NCBI GenBank assembly: GCA_964499575.1
Contig: CAZCLK010000008.1
Span: 1-56,435, forward strand
Origin: JAAYCT01 sp964499575
Lineage (GTDB): Bacteria; Bacillota; Clostridia; Saccharofermentanales; Saccharofermentanaceae
Length of the DNA stretch: 56,435 nt
Direction of reading: 5' to 3'
The number at the start of each line of letters is the position of its first letter. The first letter of the stretch is position 1. Position numbers and translations under genes: made by a program. The notes under the pieces are model-generated. The model was not told the origin of the DNA and did no database searches. It saw only the letters and a list, made by a program, of their open reading frames with translations. Shown here piece by piece: positions 33,457 through 43,008 of the stretch.

Positions 33457-34727
33457 GTCCCGGTCGGCTTGGGCGTCAGATCATACACGACGCGGTTAAC
33501 GCCCTTGACTTCGTTGATAATGCGGAAGGTGATTTTTTCCAAGATTTCCCAATCCGGGGTCGCGACCGAAGCGGTCATTGCGTCGACGGTGTTGACCGCG
33601 CGAAGAATGACCGGATATTCGAAGGAACGGGCGTGTTCACGGACGCCGACCGACTTGAAATCCGGAATGGCGGTGAAATACTGCCATACCTTCCCTTCCA
33701 GGCCGGCTTTTTTAAATTCTTCGCGAAGGATCGCATCCGACTCACGAACGGCTTCGAGGCGGTCACGGGTGATCGCGCCGAGGCAACGGACTCCGAGACC
33801 CGGACCCGGGAAAGGCTGGCGATAGACCATCGACTCCGGAAGCCCGAGCTCGATCCCGCATGCGCGGACCTCGTCTTTATAAAGGTACTTCACGGGCTCG
33901 ACGAGCTCAAATTTCAGATCCTCGGGAAGGCCGCCGACATTGTGATGCGCCTTGATGGCCTTGGCGGTTTTCGTGCCGCTCTCGACGATGTCGGGATAGA
34001 TTGTGCCCTGAGCCAGAAAACGAATGCCCTGAAGCTTTGCCGCTTCTTCCTCGAAAACGCGGATGAATTCCGCGCCGATTATCTTTCTCTTCTGCTCGGG
34101 GTCGGACACGCCGGCGAGTTTATCGAGGAATCGATCCACCGCGTCGACATAGATCAGGTTCGCGCCGAGTTCGTCTTTGAATACGCGAACAACCTCCTCG
34201 GGTTCCCCTTTTCGAAGAAGTCCGTGATTGACATGAATGCAGGTCAGTCGGTTTCCGATCGCTTTGATCAGCAATGCCGCGACGACCGAACTGTCCACAC
34301 CGCCCGACAGTGCGAGCAATACCTGCTCCGTACCCACTTGCTCACGAAGAAGTCGAATCTGCTCCTTAACGAAGTTCTTCATGTTCCAGAGGGTCGCGCA
34401 ACGGCACTTTTCGAAAACGAAATGCCGGACGACACCCTCGTCAATAATGCGGATATTGATTTCCGGCATATCGTCGCAACCGATCGAAAGCACCGGCAGT
34501 TTTCCGCTAAGGAGTCTTTCGTCCGGCATCGCCTGAATTCCGTCAATCAGACGGTTCGGTCCTCCCGCGAAAATCAGGCCTTTCACCTGCGGCATCCCGG
34601 CAAGTTCTTCCTTTGTGATATCATGGGCGCAGATCTCGCTGTAAACGCCCATACCGCGAATCATTCTGGCCAGCACCGAGTTTTCCGTGCCGCCCAGATC
34701 GACAATTAAAATCGTTTCCTGTCTCAT
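33441..34727 (-). CDS. guaA: GMP synthase lacking most of the glutaminase domain
   Basis: A 428-residue protein; typical two-domain GMP synthases are about 510-525. The ATP-pyrophosphatase part is complete, with P-loop LSGGVDSS (140-147), the conserved HVNHGLLRKGE and the C-terminal dimerisation region ending KPTGTIEWE. The N-terminal glutamine amidotransferase part is only about 105 residues. It keeps the first strands (ILIVDLGG, GLIFAGGPN) but the nucleophile motif GxCxGxQ has become SIGCDDMPE. The stretch that holds the catalytic His and Glu is missing before FVFEKCRC. The enzyme should therefore use free ammonia, or a separate glutaminase subunit, to aminate XMP. The start has GGAGG. The break is a clean in-frame change, not a frameshift. 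Confidence 0.93.
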   Translation of the reverse strand: MRQETILIVDLGGTENSVLARMIRGMGVYSEICAHDITKEELAGMPQVKGLIFAGGPNRLIDGIQAMPDERLLSGKLPVLSIGCDDMPEINIRIIDEGVVRHFVFEKCRCATLWNMKNFVKEQIRLLREQVGTEQVLLALSGGVDSSVVAALLIKAIGNRLTCIHVNHGLLRKGEPEEVVRVFKDELGANLIYVDAVDRFLDKLAGVSDPEQKRKIIGAEFIRVFEEEAAKLQGIRFLAQGTIYPDIVESGTKTAKAIKAHHNVGGLPEDLKFELVEPVKYLYKDEVRACGIELGLPESMVYRQPFPGPGLGVRCLGAITRDRLEAVRESDAILREEFKKAGLEGKVWQYFTAIPDFKSVGVREHARSFEYPVILRAVNTVDAMTASVATPDWEILEKITFRIINEVKGVNRVVYDLTPKPTGTIEWE

Positions 34728-34861
34728 CGCAAAAACCTCCGGTTTTCGTTATCCTATAATAGTAGCACAGACCGACGGATTTTCTATCTGTTTCGTCTCG
34801 ACCGAACGAAAATATTTGGCGTATAATCAAGTCAGAACAACCGGACGGACGCGGAGGAATT

Positions 34862-35443
34862 ATGGAAATATTACTTCAGGTATTGATCGGGATCGGACTT
34901 GCCGCGACGTGCGGATTTCGTGTATTCGTTCCGCTTTTCGTGATGAGTATTGCGGGCGTGAGCGGGTATATGGAATTCAGCGCGGGATTTGAATGGATCG
35001 CAGGGTATCCCGCGCTGATCATATTCGGTGTGGCGACCGTGCTGGAAATTGTTGCGTATTTCGTACCGTATGTGGATAACATTCTGGACATGGCAAGTAT
35101 GCCCGTCGGGATCGTGGCGGGGATCATCGTCGTCGCCTCTGTTGTTACAGATGTCGACCCCCTTCTGCGATGGACTCTGGCGGTAATCGCCGGCGGCGGG
35201 ATCGCCGCGGGGACCGGGATCATCAGCAACGCAGTGCATGCGCTTTCGACCGCGACGACCGGAGGAACAGCCAACCCGGCGGTTTCGACCGTCGAATCCG
35301 CTACTTCCGTCGTGATGACCGTATTATCGATCGTCCTGCCGATCGTCGGAATCGTTTTCATCGCATTGGTCGTTTTTTTCGTGATCCGCTTTATTCGTCG
35401 CCGCAAGAAAAAGAAGTCCTCCGCACCCGTGGCGCCCGCATGA
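34862..35443 (+). CDS. DUF4126 membrane protein
   Basis: A 193-residue integral membrane protein with five or so helices. The early motif GIGLAATCGFRVFVPLFV is typical of DUF4126, and a basic tail (RFIRRRKKKK) faces the cytoplasm. The function of the family is unknown. It starts after GGAGG and is divergent from guaA, sharing a 134-base promoter region. Confidence 0.9.
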   Translation: MEILLQVLIGIGLAATCGFRVFVPLFVMSIAGVSGYMEFSAGFEWIAGYPALIIFGVATVLEIVAYFVPYVDNILDMASMPVGIVAGIIVVASVVTDVDPLLRWTLAVIAGGGIAAGTGIISNAVHALSTATTGGTANPAVSTVESATSVVMTVLSIVLPIVGIVFIALVVFFVIRFIRRRKKKKSSAPVAPA

Positions 35444-35462
35444 TTTCGGACGACTCCGATTG

Positions 35463-35496
35463 AAAAAGCCGCGCCCATGGTCTTCCCGGGCGCGGC
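35463..35496 (-). terminator. Terminator of the GH43 gene
   Basis: A perfect 9-bp GC-only stem (GCCGCGCCC/GGGCGCGGC, 35468-35476 with 35488-35496) followed on the minus strand by TTTTT. It lies between convergent genes and mainly serves the minus strand. Confidence 0.88.
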
Positions 35497-35518
35497 GCAG
35501 TCATTGTCGGAATCGATC

Positions 35519-36547
35519 TTACTCGGGCTTCACCTGCCGGATCGACCCGTCTTCATTGTAGAAAAGCTCCGCGTACTTGACGCAGCGCTGTGCGTCCACA
35601 CCCGATAAAGACGCATCGTGATAGAAAAGATACCACTTCCCCTGAAATTCAACGATGGAGTGGTGCGTCGTCCAACCCTGAACCGGATCCAATATTCTGC
35701 CGCCAAATGTGAATGGGCCCATCGGGCTGTCCGAGGTCGCGTAAACAAGACGATGCGTCGTTCCGGTCGAATACGAAAGATAGTATTTGCCGTTGTATTT
35801 ATGCATCCACGGACCTTCGAAAAACCTTCTGTCCTCGTCGCCGGCGACGATCGGATCGCCTTTTTCGTCAAGGATTTGTACCTGAGCCGGTGCGGTGACA
35901 AAAGAAAGCAGATCATCGCTCATTTTTGCACAGATCGTTCCGATCGCCGGCTCGTCCCGATTCGGTCCGGCCGCTCCGGGAATACGCTTTCCCGTCGCCC
36001 AACTTTCGAGTTGGCCGCCCCACAAGCCGCCGAAATACATATACGCCTGTCCGTCGTTGTCGATGAAAACCGCCGGATCAATACTGAAACTGCCCGCGAT
36101 GAAGTTCTTTTCGGGAACAAAGGGTCCCTCCGGCTTATCGGAGATCGCAACTCCGATCCGAAATATCCCCTCATAGTCCTTCGCCGGGAAAAAGAGATAA
36201 TACTTACCGTTCTTGTATGCGGCATCCGGAGCCCACATCTGTTTTTCGGCCCAAGGGACATCCTCTACGGAAATCGCGACACCGTGATCGATGACTTCCG
36301 AATTGAAATCCCGAAGCGACAGGACGTGATAATCTCTCATTTGGTACTGTTCGCCGCCGTCATCCGGCATGTGATACTCATCCCGGTCATGCGACGGATA
36401 AATATAGAGTTTACCTTCAAACACGTGTGCCGACGGATCCGCGGTGAATATATGCTTGACGAGCGGCTGATACGGCACGACTCCGGGAGTCTTTCCGGCT
36501 CCTTCGGCATTCTGATCGGCAGAACATCTTGATTTACAAGGTGACAT
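35519..36547 (-). CDS. GH43 beta-xylosidase/arabinofuranosidase-like enzyme
   Basis: A 342-residue glycoside hydrolase of family 43 with a five-bladed propeller. The general base Asp is in FTADPSAHVF, the pKa-modulating Asp in SIDPAVF, and the proton donor Glu in FFEGPWMHK. A conserved QMWAPDAAYKNGKYYLFFPA stretch and the closing HHSIVEFQGKWYLFYHD confirm the fold. There is no signal peptide, so it acts in the cytoplasm on imported xylo- or arabino-oligosaccharides. The start at 36547 has GAGGAC upstream and is preferred over 36592. No sugar transporter lies next to it; it is monocistronic with its own terminator. Confidence 0.9.
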   Translation of the reverse strand: MSPCKSRCSADQNAEGAGKTPGVVPYQPLVKHIFTADPSAHVFEGKLYIYPSHDRDEYHMPDDGGEQYQMRDYHVLSLRDFNSEVIDHGVAISVEDVPWAEKQMWAPDAAYKNGKYYLFFPAKDYEGIFRIGVAISDKPEGPFVPEKNFIAGSFSIDPAVFIDNDGQAYMYFGGLWGGQLESWATGKRIPGAAGPNRDEPAIGTICAKMSDDLLSFVTAPAQVQILDEKGDPIVAGDEDRRFFEGPWMHKYNGKYYLSYSTGTTHRLVYATSDSPMGPFTFGGRILDPVQGWTTHHSIVEFQGKWYLFYHDASLSGVDAQRCVKYAELFYNEDGSIRQVKPE

Positions 36548-36749
36548 CGATTCGTCCTCTTTTCTCTTGTTTTCGCGTATTTGAGGCATCATCCGCCCGA
36601 ATCCGCACCGTCATTATATCATCGGAGCCCCTGGTTTTACGATAGTCGATCGCTCGAAAAACGTTCCGTTTCTCCTCGCGGCGCCAAAACATTCAAACAT
36701 TCAATCCTCGCGGCACCAAAACAACGAACCTTTTCGGATCGCCATCCGT
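36548..36749. other. Gap with a short direct repeat
   Basis: Two copies of a CCTCGCGGC-CCAAAACA motif lie about 31 bases apart (near 36677 and 36707). No gene or terminator is clear. Confidence 0.45.
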
Positions 36750-37856
36750 TTATTCGGCGTACGCGCCCGTTTCGAGTATATCCGCGATTCGTCTGCACGC
36801 GAAGCCGTCGCCGTAAGGATTTGCCGCGCGGCTCATTTTCCCGTATTCGGAAGGATCGCACAGGAGCGTTCTGCAACTCTCGTAGATAAGCTCCTCCGAC
36901 GTCCCGACCAGTTTCAGCGTCCCCGCCGCGATTCCCTCCGGGCGCTCGGTCGTATCCCGCATCACCAGGACCGGTTTCCCGAGCGACGGGGCTTCCTCCT
37001 GGATCCCGCCGCTGTCGGTGAGAATCAGGTAACTGCGCGCCATGAAATTGTGAAAATCAAGGACATCCTGCGGCTCGATCAAATGGATCCGGTCACAGCC
37101 GGAAAGTTCCTCCTCCGCGGCCTTGCGAACCGCGGGATTCAGGTGCACCGGATAAATCGCTTTAACGTCGGAGAATTCCTCGACAATCCGCCGGATCGCG
37201 CGAAACATCCGGTGCATCGGCTCGCCCAGATTTTCCCTGCGATGCGCGGTAATCAGGAGGAGCCGGTCGGTTCCGACCCAATCGAGTTCCGGATGTGTGT
37301 AATCGGTCCGGACCGTCGTCCGCAACGCGTCGATTGCCGTGTTACCCGTCACATAAATCGTTTCCGGCTTTTTGCCTTCGCGCTCGAGGTTCTCACGAGC
37401 CTTATCCGTCGGCGCGAAATGCAGTCGTGTGATGATCCCGACCGCTTGCCGGTTGAATTCTTCGGGGTACGGCGAATAAATATTATAGGTGCGAAGACCG
37501 GCCTCCACGTGACCGACCGGGATCTGCATGTAGAAAGCCGCCAGCGCCGAAACAAAGCTGGTCGTCGTATCCCCGTGGACCAGTATGATGTCCGGGCGCT
37601 CTTGGATGAGCACCGCACGGATCTTTTCGAGGATTGCGTTCGTGATATCGAAAAGCGTCTGGTTCTCCTTCATAATCGAGAGGTCGTAATCCGGCTCCAC
37701 CCCGAAGGCAGAAAGCACCTGATCCAGCATGCTCCGGTGCTGGCCGCTGACGCAAACAAGCGTCCCGATGTCGCGTCGGGACTTGAGTTCATTCACCAGC
37801 GGGCACATCTTGATCGCCTCGGGTCGGGTCCCGAAAATGAGCATTACTTTTTTCAT
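36750..37856 (-). CDS. wecB: UDP-N-acetylglucosamine 2-epimerase
   Basis: A 368-residue non-hydrolysing epimerase that interconverts UDP-GlcNAc and UDP-ManNAc for wall teichoic acid, capsule or other surface glycans. The N-terminal FGTRPEAIKM, the middle VHGDTTTS and HVEAGLRT, and the later ITAHRRENLG and LTDSGGIQEEAPSLGKP are all family signatures. Its start overlaps the stop of the glycosyltransferase gene by 4 bases (ATGA), so it is the last gene of a three-gene minus-strand operon divergent from the exosortase locus. Confidence 0.96.
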   Translation of the reverse strand: MKKVMLIFGTRPEAIKMCPLVNELKSRRDIGTLVCVSGQHRSMLDQVLSAFGVEPDYDLSIMKENQTLFDITNAILEKIRAVLIQERPDIILVHGDTTTSFVSALAAFYMQIPVGHVEAGLRTYNIYSPYPEEFNRQAVGIITRLHFAPTDKARENLEREGKKPETIYVTGNTAIDALRTTVRTDYTHPELDWVGTDRLLLITAHRRENLGEPMHRMFRAIRRIVEEFSDVKAIYPVHLNPAVRKAAEEELSGCDRIHLIEPQDVLDFHNFMARSYLILTDSGGIQEEAPSLGKPVLVMRDTTERPEGIAAGTLKLVGTSEELIYESCRTLLCDPSEYGKMSRAANPYGDGFACRRIADILETGAYAE

Positions 37857-38644
37857 GCCTGCTCTCCGTCCTTCGCTTCTTTTCTTTTTCCCAATGTCCT
37901 TCTCAGGTGAACCGCCGTGCTCATGCTCTCTTTCATGGTGCGAATAACGCGCATCTTACTCTCGCCCTTCTTGATGTCATAATGCAATTCAAACGGAACC
38001 TCATCAAAGCGGGCGCCGATCATCCACAGCTTATAGAGCACCTCCATCATACAGGCAAAGGAACGTTTCTCGACGAGCTTCGTGCCGTAACGCTCTTTTC
38101 CCCGCCGGATGATGTCATAGGTGTACGCCCTGTACCCGCAGGTATAGTCACGAACATTTCGGACCCGAAGAACGAACGTGTAAAATTGCTTCGCGCCCCA
38201 ACTCATGAATTGACGGATACCGTTGACACCGTGCGTTACCGCGCCGGGGCGGTATCTTGACGCGATGGCACAATCTGCTCCCGCGGCGATCCGGTCGAGC
38301 ATCGAAAGGCTGAACACGGGGTCATGCGTATTGTCTCCGTCCATAAGGAAGCAAACGTCGCCGGGTTCTCCCTCTTCCAGAAAATGATCGAACGCGGTTG
38401 CCAAAGCGCCGCCGAGCCCCTTGTTGACCTCGTGCGCGATCAGCGTCACGTCGTCGGGGAACTCCGCGCACAACTTTTCGATCACTTCCTTGGTGTTATC
38501 CTTGCTCTTATCGTCGATACAGCGGACAAACAGCCGGTATCCCTTCGATGACAGGTCATCCTTCCTGTCCAACCATTTGCGTACGAGCGGATCGATATTT
38601 TGGCTCTCGTTATAACAGGGAAGCATCGCAAATACGCTACTCAT
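37853..38644 (-). CDS. Polyprenyl-phosphate glycosyltransferase (family 2, DPM1-like)
   Basis: A 263-residue GT2 enzyme without the C-terminal membrane helices seen in some relatives. The nucleotide-binding strand reads MLPCYNESQNI, the DxD-type metal site is LMDGDNTHD, and the acceptor region has a long RDYTCGYRAYT segment typical of the dolichyl-phosphate mannosyltransferase group. It would load a sugar onto a lipid carrier at the inner face of the membrane. The GtrA-like protein encoded just upstream is the usual partner for carrier flipping. The start at 38644 (GGAG upstream) overlaps the preceding stop by 8 bases. Confidence 0.9.
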   Translation of the reverse strand: MSSVFAMLPCYNESQNIDPLVRKWLDRKDDLSSKGYRLFVRCIDDKSKDNTKEVIEKLCAEFPDDVTLIAHEVNKGLGGALATAFDHFLEEGEPGDVCFLMDGDNTHDPVFSLSMLDRIAAGADCAIASRYRPGAVTHGVNGIRQFMSWGAKQFYTFVLRVRNVRDYTCGYRAYTYDIIRRGKERYGTKLVEKRSFACMMEVLYKLWMIGARFDEVPFELHYDIKKGESKMRVIRTMKESMSTAVHLRRTLGKRKEAKDGEQA

Positions 38645-39080
38645 CGGGCACCGTCTCCTTTCGGGCGAAACGTTCATTCAATATCTTCCGGATAAAATAA
38701 ACGACAAAGAACGGGATCGCGAGACTCAACGCCTTGCTCACGGCGTACCGCACGCCCTGAGTCTGCGCTTTCAAAAGAAAGTCGTAGAACAGCCAGATTA
38801 CAAGATTCTGAAGCAAAACACCGATCCCGAAGGAGAGAATATAAACGAGAACGCTTGCCGCGTTTCTTTTGATCTTGAATACGAAGATTGAGGTCAGGAA
38901 ATAGTGGATGGCGGCGCCGAAAAAAATCGCCATCGTATTGATGATTGTGATGTGAAAGGGAAATATCCGCAAAAAGATCCATCCGATTCCCGACTCGACC
39001 AGGGCTGCGATCACGGAGCACAGGAGATATAAAAAGAGCTGTTTGTTCTTCTCCAGAATGCCCCTCACGTACTTCAGCAT
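38637..39080 (-). CDS. GtrA-family membrane protein
   Basis: A 147-residue protein with four membrane helices (about 14-34, 42-63, 75-97, 115-137), the length and layout of GtrA. GtrA proteins are thought to flip polyprenyl-phosphate-linked sugars across the membrane. It is the first gene of the operon with the DPM1-like enzyme and wecB. A GGAGG site precedes the start. The 227-base gap to the divergent exosortase operon should hold both promoters. Confidence 0.92.
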   Translation of the reverse strand: MLKYVRGILEKNKQLFLYLLCSVIAALVESGIGWIFLRIFPFHITIINTMAIFFGAAIHYFLTSIFVFKIKRNAASVLVYILSFGIGVLLQNLVIWLFYDFLLKAQTQGVRYAVSKALSLAIPFFVVYFIRKILNERFARKETVPDE

Positions 39081-39190
39081 AACCCCGTACCTCCTTGATC
39101 TTCGGTATTTATTCTATACTTTTCGGCCCTCATTATCCATCCGGTAAACCATTCGTATCCAAGATGTAATTAAACCGACGCGCAAGCAAA

Positions 39191-39220
39191 TTGACTTCCC
39201 CGGTTTGAGAAAGTTAAACT
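39191..39220 (+). promoter_or_regulatory. Candidate promoter of the exosortase G operon
   Basis: TTGACT (39191-39196) and TAAACT (39215-39220) are separated by 18 bases; four of six positions in the latter fit a -10 box. Transcription would begin near 39227, about 80 bases before the chosen start codon. It is a weak match. Confidence 0.4.
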
Positions 39221-39307
39221 ATATTGTGGGAGGGGAGAATTGTGCGATCAATTCACCCGGGGCGAACCGATCGGCAAGACCCAAGAACTCTCCCCCGGAG
39301 GCACGGA

Positions 39308-42292
39308 TTGAGTTTTGCGAGTTACAAATACACGTTCCGGCTCAACGCGTTGCACTCAAATGTCGGCAAAGCATCGAGCGTGCACGCGCACACCTTTGAA
39401 ATTGCCCTCTATATGAGGCCGCGTGAAAATGCCTTTGTTGAATACAACGAGACCGAACGGGTCGTTCGCGACTACCTCGATCGCTTCACCGGAAAAAATC
39501 TCAACACCGTATCTCCATTCGACGGAACGCCTCCGACGCTCGAAAACATGTGCGCGGTCTTCTTCGAGGCCTTGTCCGAATTGCTCGAAAAAGAAGACTT
39601 TGAACTCATAAAGCTTGAAGTATCCGAGAATCCGCAAAAAAAGTTCAGTATCTCTCAAAATGACATCAGCGAGGCCAAAACGCGCCGCCTGATCCGGGCG
39701 GCGGACCATGTTTTGCGCGCGCATCCCGGTGTCGATATCAAAGAGAGTCCTTCCGCTCCGGTATCATCTTCCGTTGTGTCCGCCGTATCGGAGAAGCCCG
39801 AACCCTCCATACCGATAAACACATCGCTCAAGGAGCCGCCTCCGTGTCCGAAGTATGTCTTCTTTTTACAGGTCGCTATTCTCATCATCGCCGGAGCAGT
39901 CGCCATGATAATTGTCAGAACGTCCGACTTTTATCCTCTTGGGCTTGACATCCACGGTCATCTATTTAAATCGGATCTCATGTATAAAGAGATTCTCAAA
40001 GGTAACTTTTATCCTTTGTTTACCGAACTATGGTATAACGGCGTCCAACCTTTCCGATACTGGGCACCGCTCCCCTATTACTGTCTCGCTTTTCTTCAAA
40101 TACTTGCCCGGGGCAATGTCATGAATGCTTATCTGGGCTTTGTTTGGCTCTCCTTCTCAGTAGGCGGGATCGGGTGGCTGCTTTTCGGAAGGAAACTCGG
40201 CAGACCTTGGTTGGGGATGTTTTTTGCGATGACCTGGTTTCTTCTCCCGGATAATTTGAGAGTCTTTTTCGGTGAAGGTAATTTGCCGCGCATGTTCATC
40301 GCGATGTTATTGCCCTATGTTTTCTATTGTTTGTGGCAGTTTGTGTGTTATCGCAGGAAAAAAATGATCTTTCCCCTGATGGCCCTGATGCCGCTTGCGA
40401 TTCTCGGACATCTGATGATTGCTGCTATGATCGGAGTGGCATCCGCGATATTTCTTCTCGTTTATTCCATCGCGAATAAACGCTGGATCGAGTCAATACA
40501 AGCTCTTTTCGCGATGTTTTTCACATTCGCCGTCTCCGGAATATGGGTATTTCCCGCATTGATGGGCGGCTTAACATCCATGAGTTCCGAGGCAACCGAA
40601 AAGGTCATGATATCAACAAGTGAAGAGCTCTGGGTGTCACTCAATCCTTCCCTTCGTTTGAACGGAGGGATCGGAATTCTCTACATGGGATTGAGCCTCG
40701 TGCTCATCGCATTGATCGGTTTGTTTCTATCCAATCGAAAAAGTGTCCCCGGTTTCCTTACTTTCCTGGTATTCGTTATCGGTACAGCCTCTGCGTTGAC
40801 TCCGCTTATCCTGTTTTTGCCTTTGAGCGAATACTTTTGGGTCAGTCGTTTTATTCCGATTGCGTATGTTTTGATGTTCATTGCAATCATGGAATGGAAG
40901 ACTCTCAAGCGAAAGATCCTCATTATCCTTTGCTTGATCTTGTTCATCGATAGCTTACCTTCAATCATGCTCAACAAATACAATAAAATCATGAATATAC
41001 CTGCAACTCACGAAGTCATATCGGATTCGATGGACGATTTGCTGCTTACCGATGCTAAAGAAATCGCAAGACAACGAGTCTCCCTTATGGATCTGAGCAG
41101 TCTTGGTCCGATGCCGTCCTATGCATTCGGAACCGTCGAACCCAAAACGCAATACGTTTTCGGCTGGGCATGGCAAGGCGCAAGAACAGCGATGAATATC
41201 GCATATCTCAATGAATCGCTTGAGAAAGATAATTTTCTTTACATGTTTGACCGCTCCGTCGAACTGGGTGCCGATGTAGTATTGATTGATAAATTTCATA
41301 TCAACAACGAAATTCGAAAAGACAAACTAATCGACGCAGCGAGTCGCGTCGGCTATGAGTTTGTCAAGGAATCCGAAAGAACGATGCTCTTCTCCAACCC
41401 CATCGACTCGACTTTCGGCGTGATCACGCAATACGACTGTCTGGCCATCGGCACGACGGCCGCTCTGGTCCCCGGAATTCTGCCTTATTACCATCCGGGC
41501 GATAAGCTGTTTATCGACGATTATTCTGTCGAAGAACTCGTCAAATATAAGAAAATCTATCTTTCCGGCTTTTTCTACAATAACAGGAAAAATGCCGAGA
41601 ATTTAGTCCGCGAGATCGCCGACGCAGGGGTACAGGTCTTTATCGATATGAGCCGGATCCCTGCCGACCCGCTTACGAACCGCATGACTTTCCTCGAGAT
41701 TGACGCTCAGCCGATCACTTTCAGCAACAGTTTTCCGAACCTGGTGACCGAGAATACGGTCATCCGTCCGAAACCGTTTGCCGAAGACTACGAGACCTGG
41801 AACACCGTTTACTTGAACGGCCTTTCGGACGTAACCAGCTATGCGTGGTTTGAAAACTCACCCCGTTTGGATTTTATCGGAACCGGAGAGAAAGAGAATA
41901 TCACATTCATCGGTTTCAACATCCTTTTTCATGCGTACATGGCTGAGGACGAAGCGGTCAAGGGAATTCTGAATACCGTGATGGATCTCAGGGAAGATAA
42001 TCTGCCCGAAAGGGAGATCGTGCCGATCACGATCGATTACGAAAAGAATAAGATCACGATCCGGTCGGAATTTGATAACGTCAACACAACGCTTGCTTAT
42101 CAGGATATATTCGAGAGTGATCAACCGATCCGTTCGATGAATAACCTTTTGATTGTCGATCGGGGTACGACGGTGATTCGATTGTCTTACCCGCATTGGG
42201 CCGGAGGCCTACTGGTGAGCCTGTTTGGAGTCTTTGCGGAAATTGCTCTGGCTTTATTGATTTTTAGGAAATCAAAGACAAAATCGAATTGA
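39308..42292 (+). CDS. PTPS-related giant membrane protein of the exosortase G system
   Basis: A 994-residue protein. Residues 1-120 form a domain like 6-pyruvoyl-tetrahydropterin synthase/QueD: it opens with YKYTFRLNALHS, keeps HAHTF (two ligand His), and has PPTLENMCAVF, as in QueD. No catalytic Cys is seen at the usual place. After a Ser/Pro linker come about 11-12 membrane helices (about 180-540; Pfam PTPS_related). A long extracytoplasmic part (about 545-960) and a final helix (about 965-985) follow. The TTG start at 39308 with CCGGAGG six bases upstream places the domain at the N-terminus, as in the gene at 46200. GTG at 39242, also with GGAGG, is possible. First gene of the XrtG locus; the work done by the protein is unknown. 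Confidence 0.85.
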   Translation: MSFASYKYTFRLNALHSNVGKASSVHAHTFEIALYMRPRENAFVEYNETERVVRDYLDRFTGKNLNTVSPFDGTPPTLENMCAVFFEALSELLEKEDFELIKLEVSENPQKKFSISQNDISEAKTRRLIRAADHVLRAHPGVDIKESPSAPVSSSVVSAVSEKPEPSIPINTSLKEPPPCPKYVFFLQVAILIIAGAVAMIIVRTSDFYPLGLDIHGHLFKSDLMYKEILKGNFYPLFTELWYNGVQPFRYWAPLPYYCLAFLQILARGNVMNAYLGFVWLSFSVGGIGWLLFGRKLGRPWLGMFFAMTWFLLPDNLRVFFGEGNLPRMFIAMLLPYVFYCLWQFVCYRRKKMIFPLMALMPLAILGHLMIAAMIGVASAIFLLVYSIANKRWIESIQALFAMFFTFAVSGIWVFPALMGGLTSMSSEATEKVMISTSEELWVSLNPSLRLNGGIGILYMGLSLVLIALIGLFLSNRKSVPGFLTFLVFVIGTASALTPLILFLPLSEYFWVSRFIPIAYVLMFIAIMEWKTLKRKILIILCLILFIDSLPSIMLNKYNKIMNIPATHEVISDSMDDLLLTDAKEIARQRVSLMDLSSLGPMPSYAFGTVEPKTQYVFGWAWQGARTAMNIAYLNESLEKDNFLYMFDRSVELGADVVLIDKFHINNEIRKDKLIDAASRVGYEFVKESERTMLFSNPIDSTFGVITQYDCLAIGTTAALVPGILPYYHPGDKLFIDDYSVEELVKYKKIYLSGFFYNNRKNAENLVREIADAGVQVFIDMSRIPADPLTNRMTFLEIDAQPITFSNSFPNLVTENTVIRPKPFAEDYETWNTVYLNGLSDVTSYAWFENSPRLDFIGTGEKENITFIGFNILFHAYMAEDEAVKGILNTVMDLREDNLPEREIVPITIDYEKNKITIRSEFDNVNTTLAYQDIFESDQPIRSMNNLLIVDRGTTVIRLSYPHWAGGLLVSLFGVFAEIALALLIFRKSKTKSN

Positions 42293-42348
42293 AATGATAT
42301 AATTATCACAGGAGAAGTCATTTGTCAAGGGATTGGATGTGAAAGATT

Positions 42349-43008
42349 ATGACAAACAAAATGCATTTATTGCTCATAAGCATTCTCACGACATTGCTTC
42401 TGATCTCCGTTCCGGTTTTCGCGGCGGAGGGAGACGATGTGATTGTCTTGAGTGACGCTGAAGCGACGGATTATGTCGGCATCACGATTGACGGTTATTT
42501 TTCGGACTGGTCGGACAAACCGATGTCCCCGATATACTATGATCCCGCGACATCCCACAGCGGTTCTCTGTACCGCGACGAGACGTACGTTTACCTTTAC
42601 ATCAACATGAGTGACACCGGTTATACCGAGTTCAACGGATACGGATATGAGTTCCGTGTGGACGGGAAATTGTACGCGTTCGACGTGATCCCCGTGAGCG
42701 GCACCATCGGAAGCGGAAACACCACGATGCAAGTGGTGCGCGTCAACGGATCCCAACCGGTACCCGGAGCGAACGGAATCGTGAACCGGACCTCGGGACA
42801 GGGCGACCGGATGGAGATGCGTATTCCGCTTACGTTCTTTTTCCGTCAGCCGGAAAAACTGGTCACCATCACATTCCAGTGTGACAATCTCGGACCCCAG
42901 GTCCTGACCGCGACCGGCACACCGACGCTTCCCTTCATGATCGCGGGCTCCGGAATCGTCGTGGCAAGCCTCGGCTATTTCTTCTTGAAAAGGAAACGCG
43001 CTAAATGA
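42349..43008 (+). CDS. Firmicu-CTERM protein, candidate exosortase G substrate
   Basis: A 219-residue exported protein. The signal peptide (about 1-26, ending VFAAE) is followed by a beta-rich domain (about 38-185) with the opening IDGYFSDWSDKP and a YLYINMSDTGY stretch, loosely like CBM9-type ligand-binding domains. It ends in TGTPTLPFMIAGSG, a membrane helix and the basic cluster KRKR. This tripartite end (Pro-containing motif, helix, Arg/Lys) is the Firmicu-CTERM sorting signal predicted for XrtG. It lies directly before xrtG, with a 4-base overlap (ATGA). XrtG probably cuts near the TPTLP motif and attaches the protein to an unknown acceptor. Confidence 0.85.
   Translation: MTNKMHLLLISILTTLLLISVPVFAAEGDDVIVLSDAEATDYVGITIDGYFSDWSDKPMSPIYYDPATSHSGSLYRDETYVYLYINMSDTGYTEFNGYGYEFRVDGKLYAFDVIPVSGTIGSGNTTMQVVRVNGSQPVPGANGIVNRTSGQGDRMEMRIPLTFFFRQPEKLVTITFQCDNLGPQVLTATGTPTLPFMIAGSGIVVASLGYFFLKRKRAK

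Noticed and set aside
33633..34709. A 358-codon plus-strand open frame
   Set aside because: It is antisense to guaA, whose product is recognised along its whole length.
34728..34861. Purine riboswitch upstream of guaA
   Set aside because: The 134-base gap shows no purine-aptamer core and is too short once the two promoters are allowed for.
35618..36532. A 304-codon plus-strand open frame
   Set aside because: It lies opposite the well-supported GH43 gene, has no ribosome site and shows the composition of an antisense shadow.
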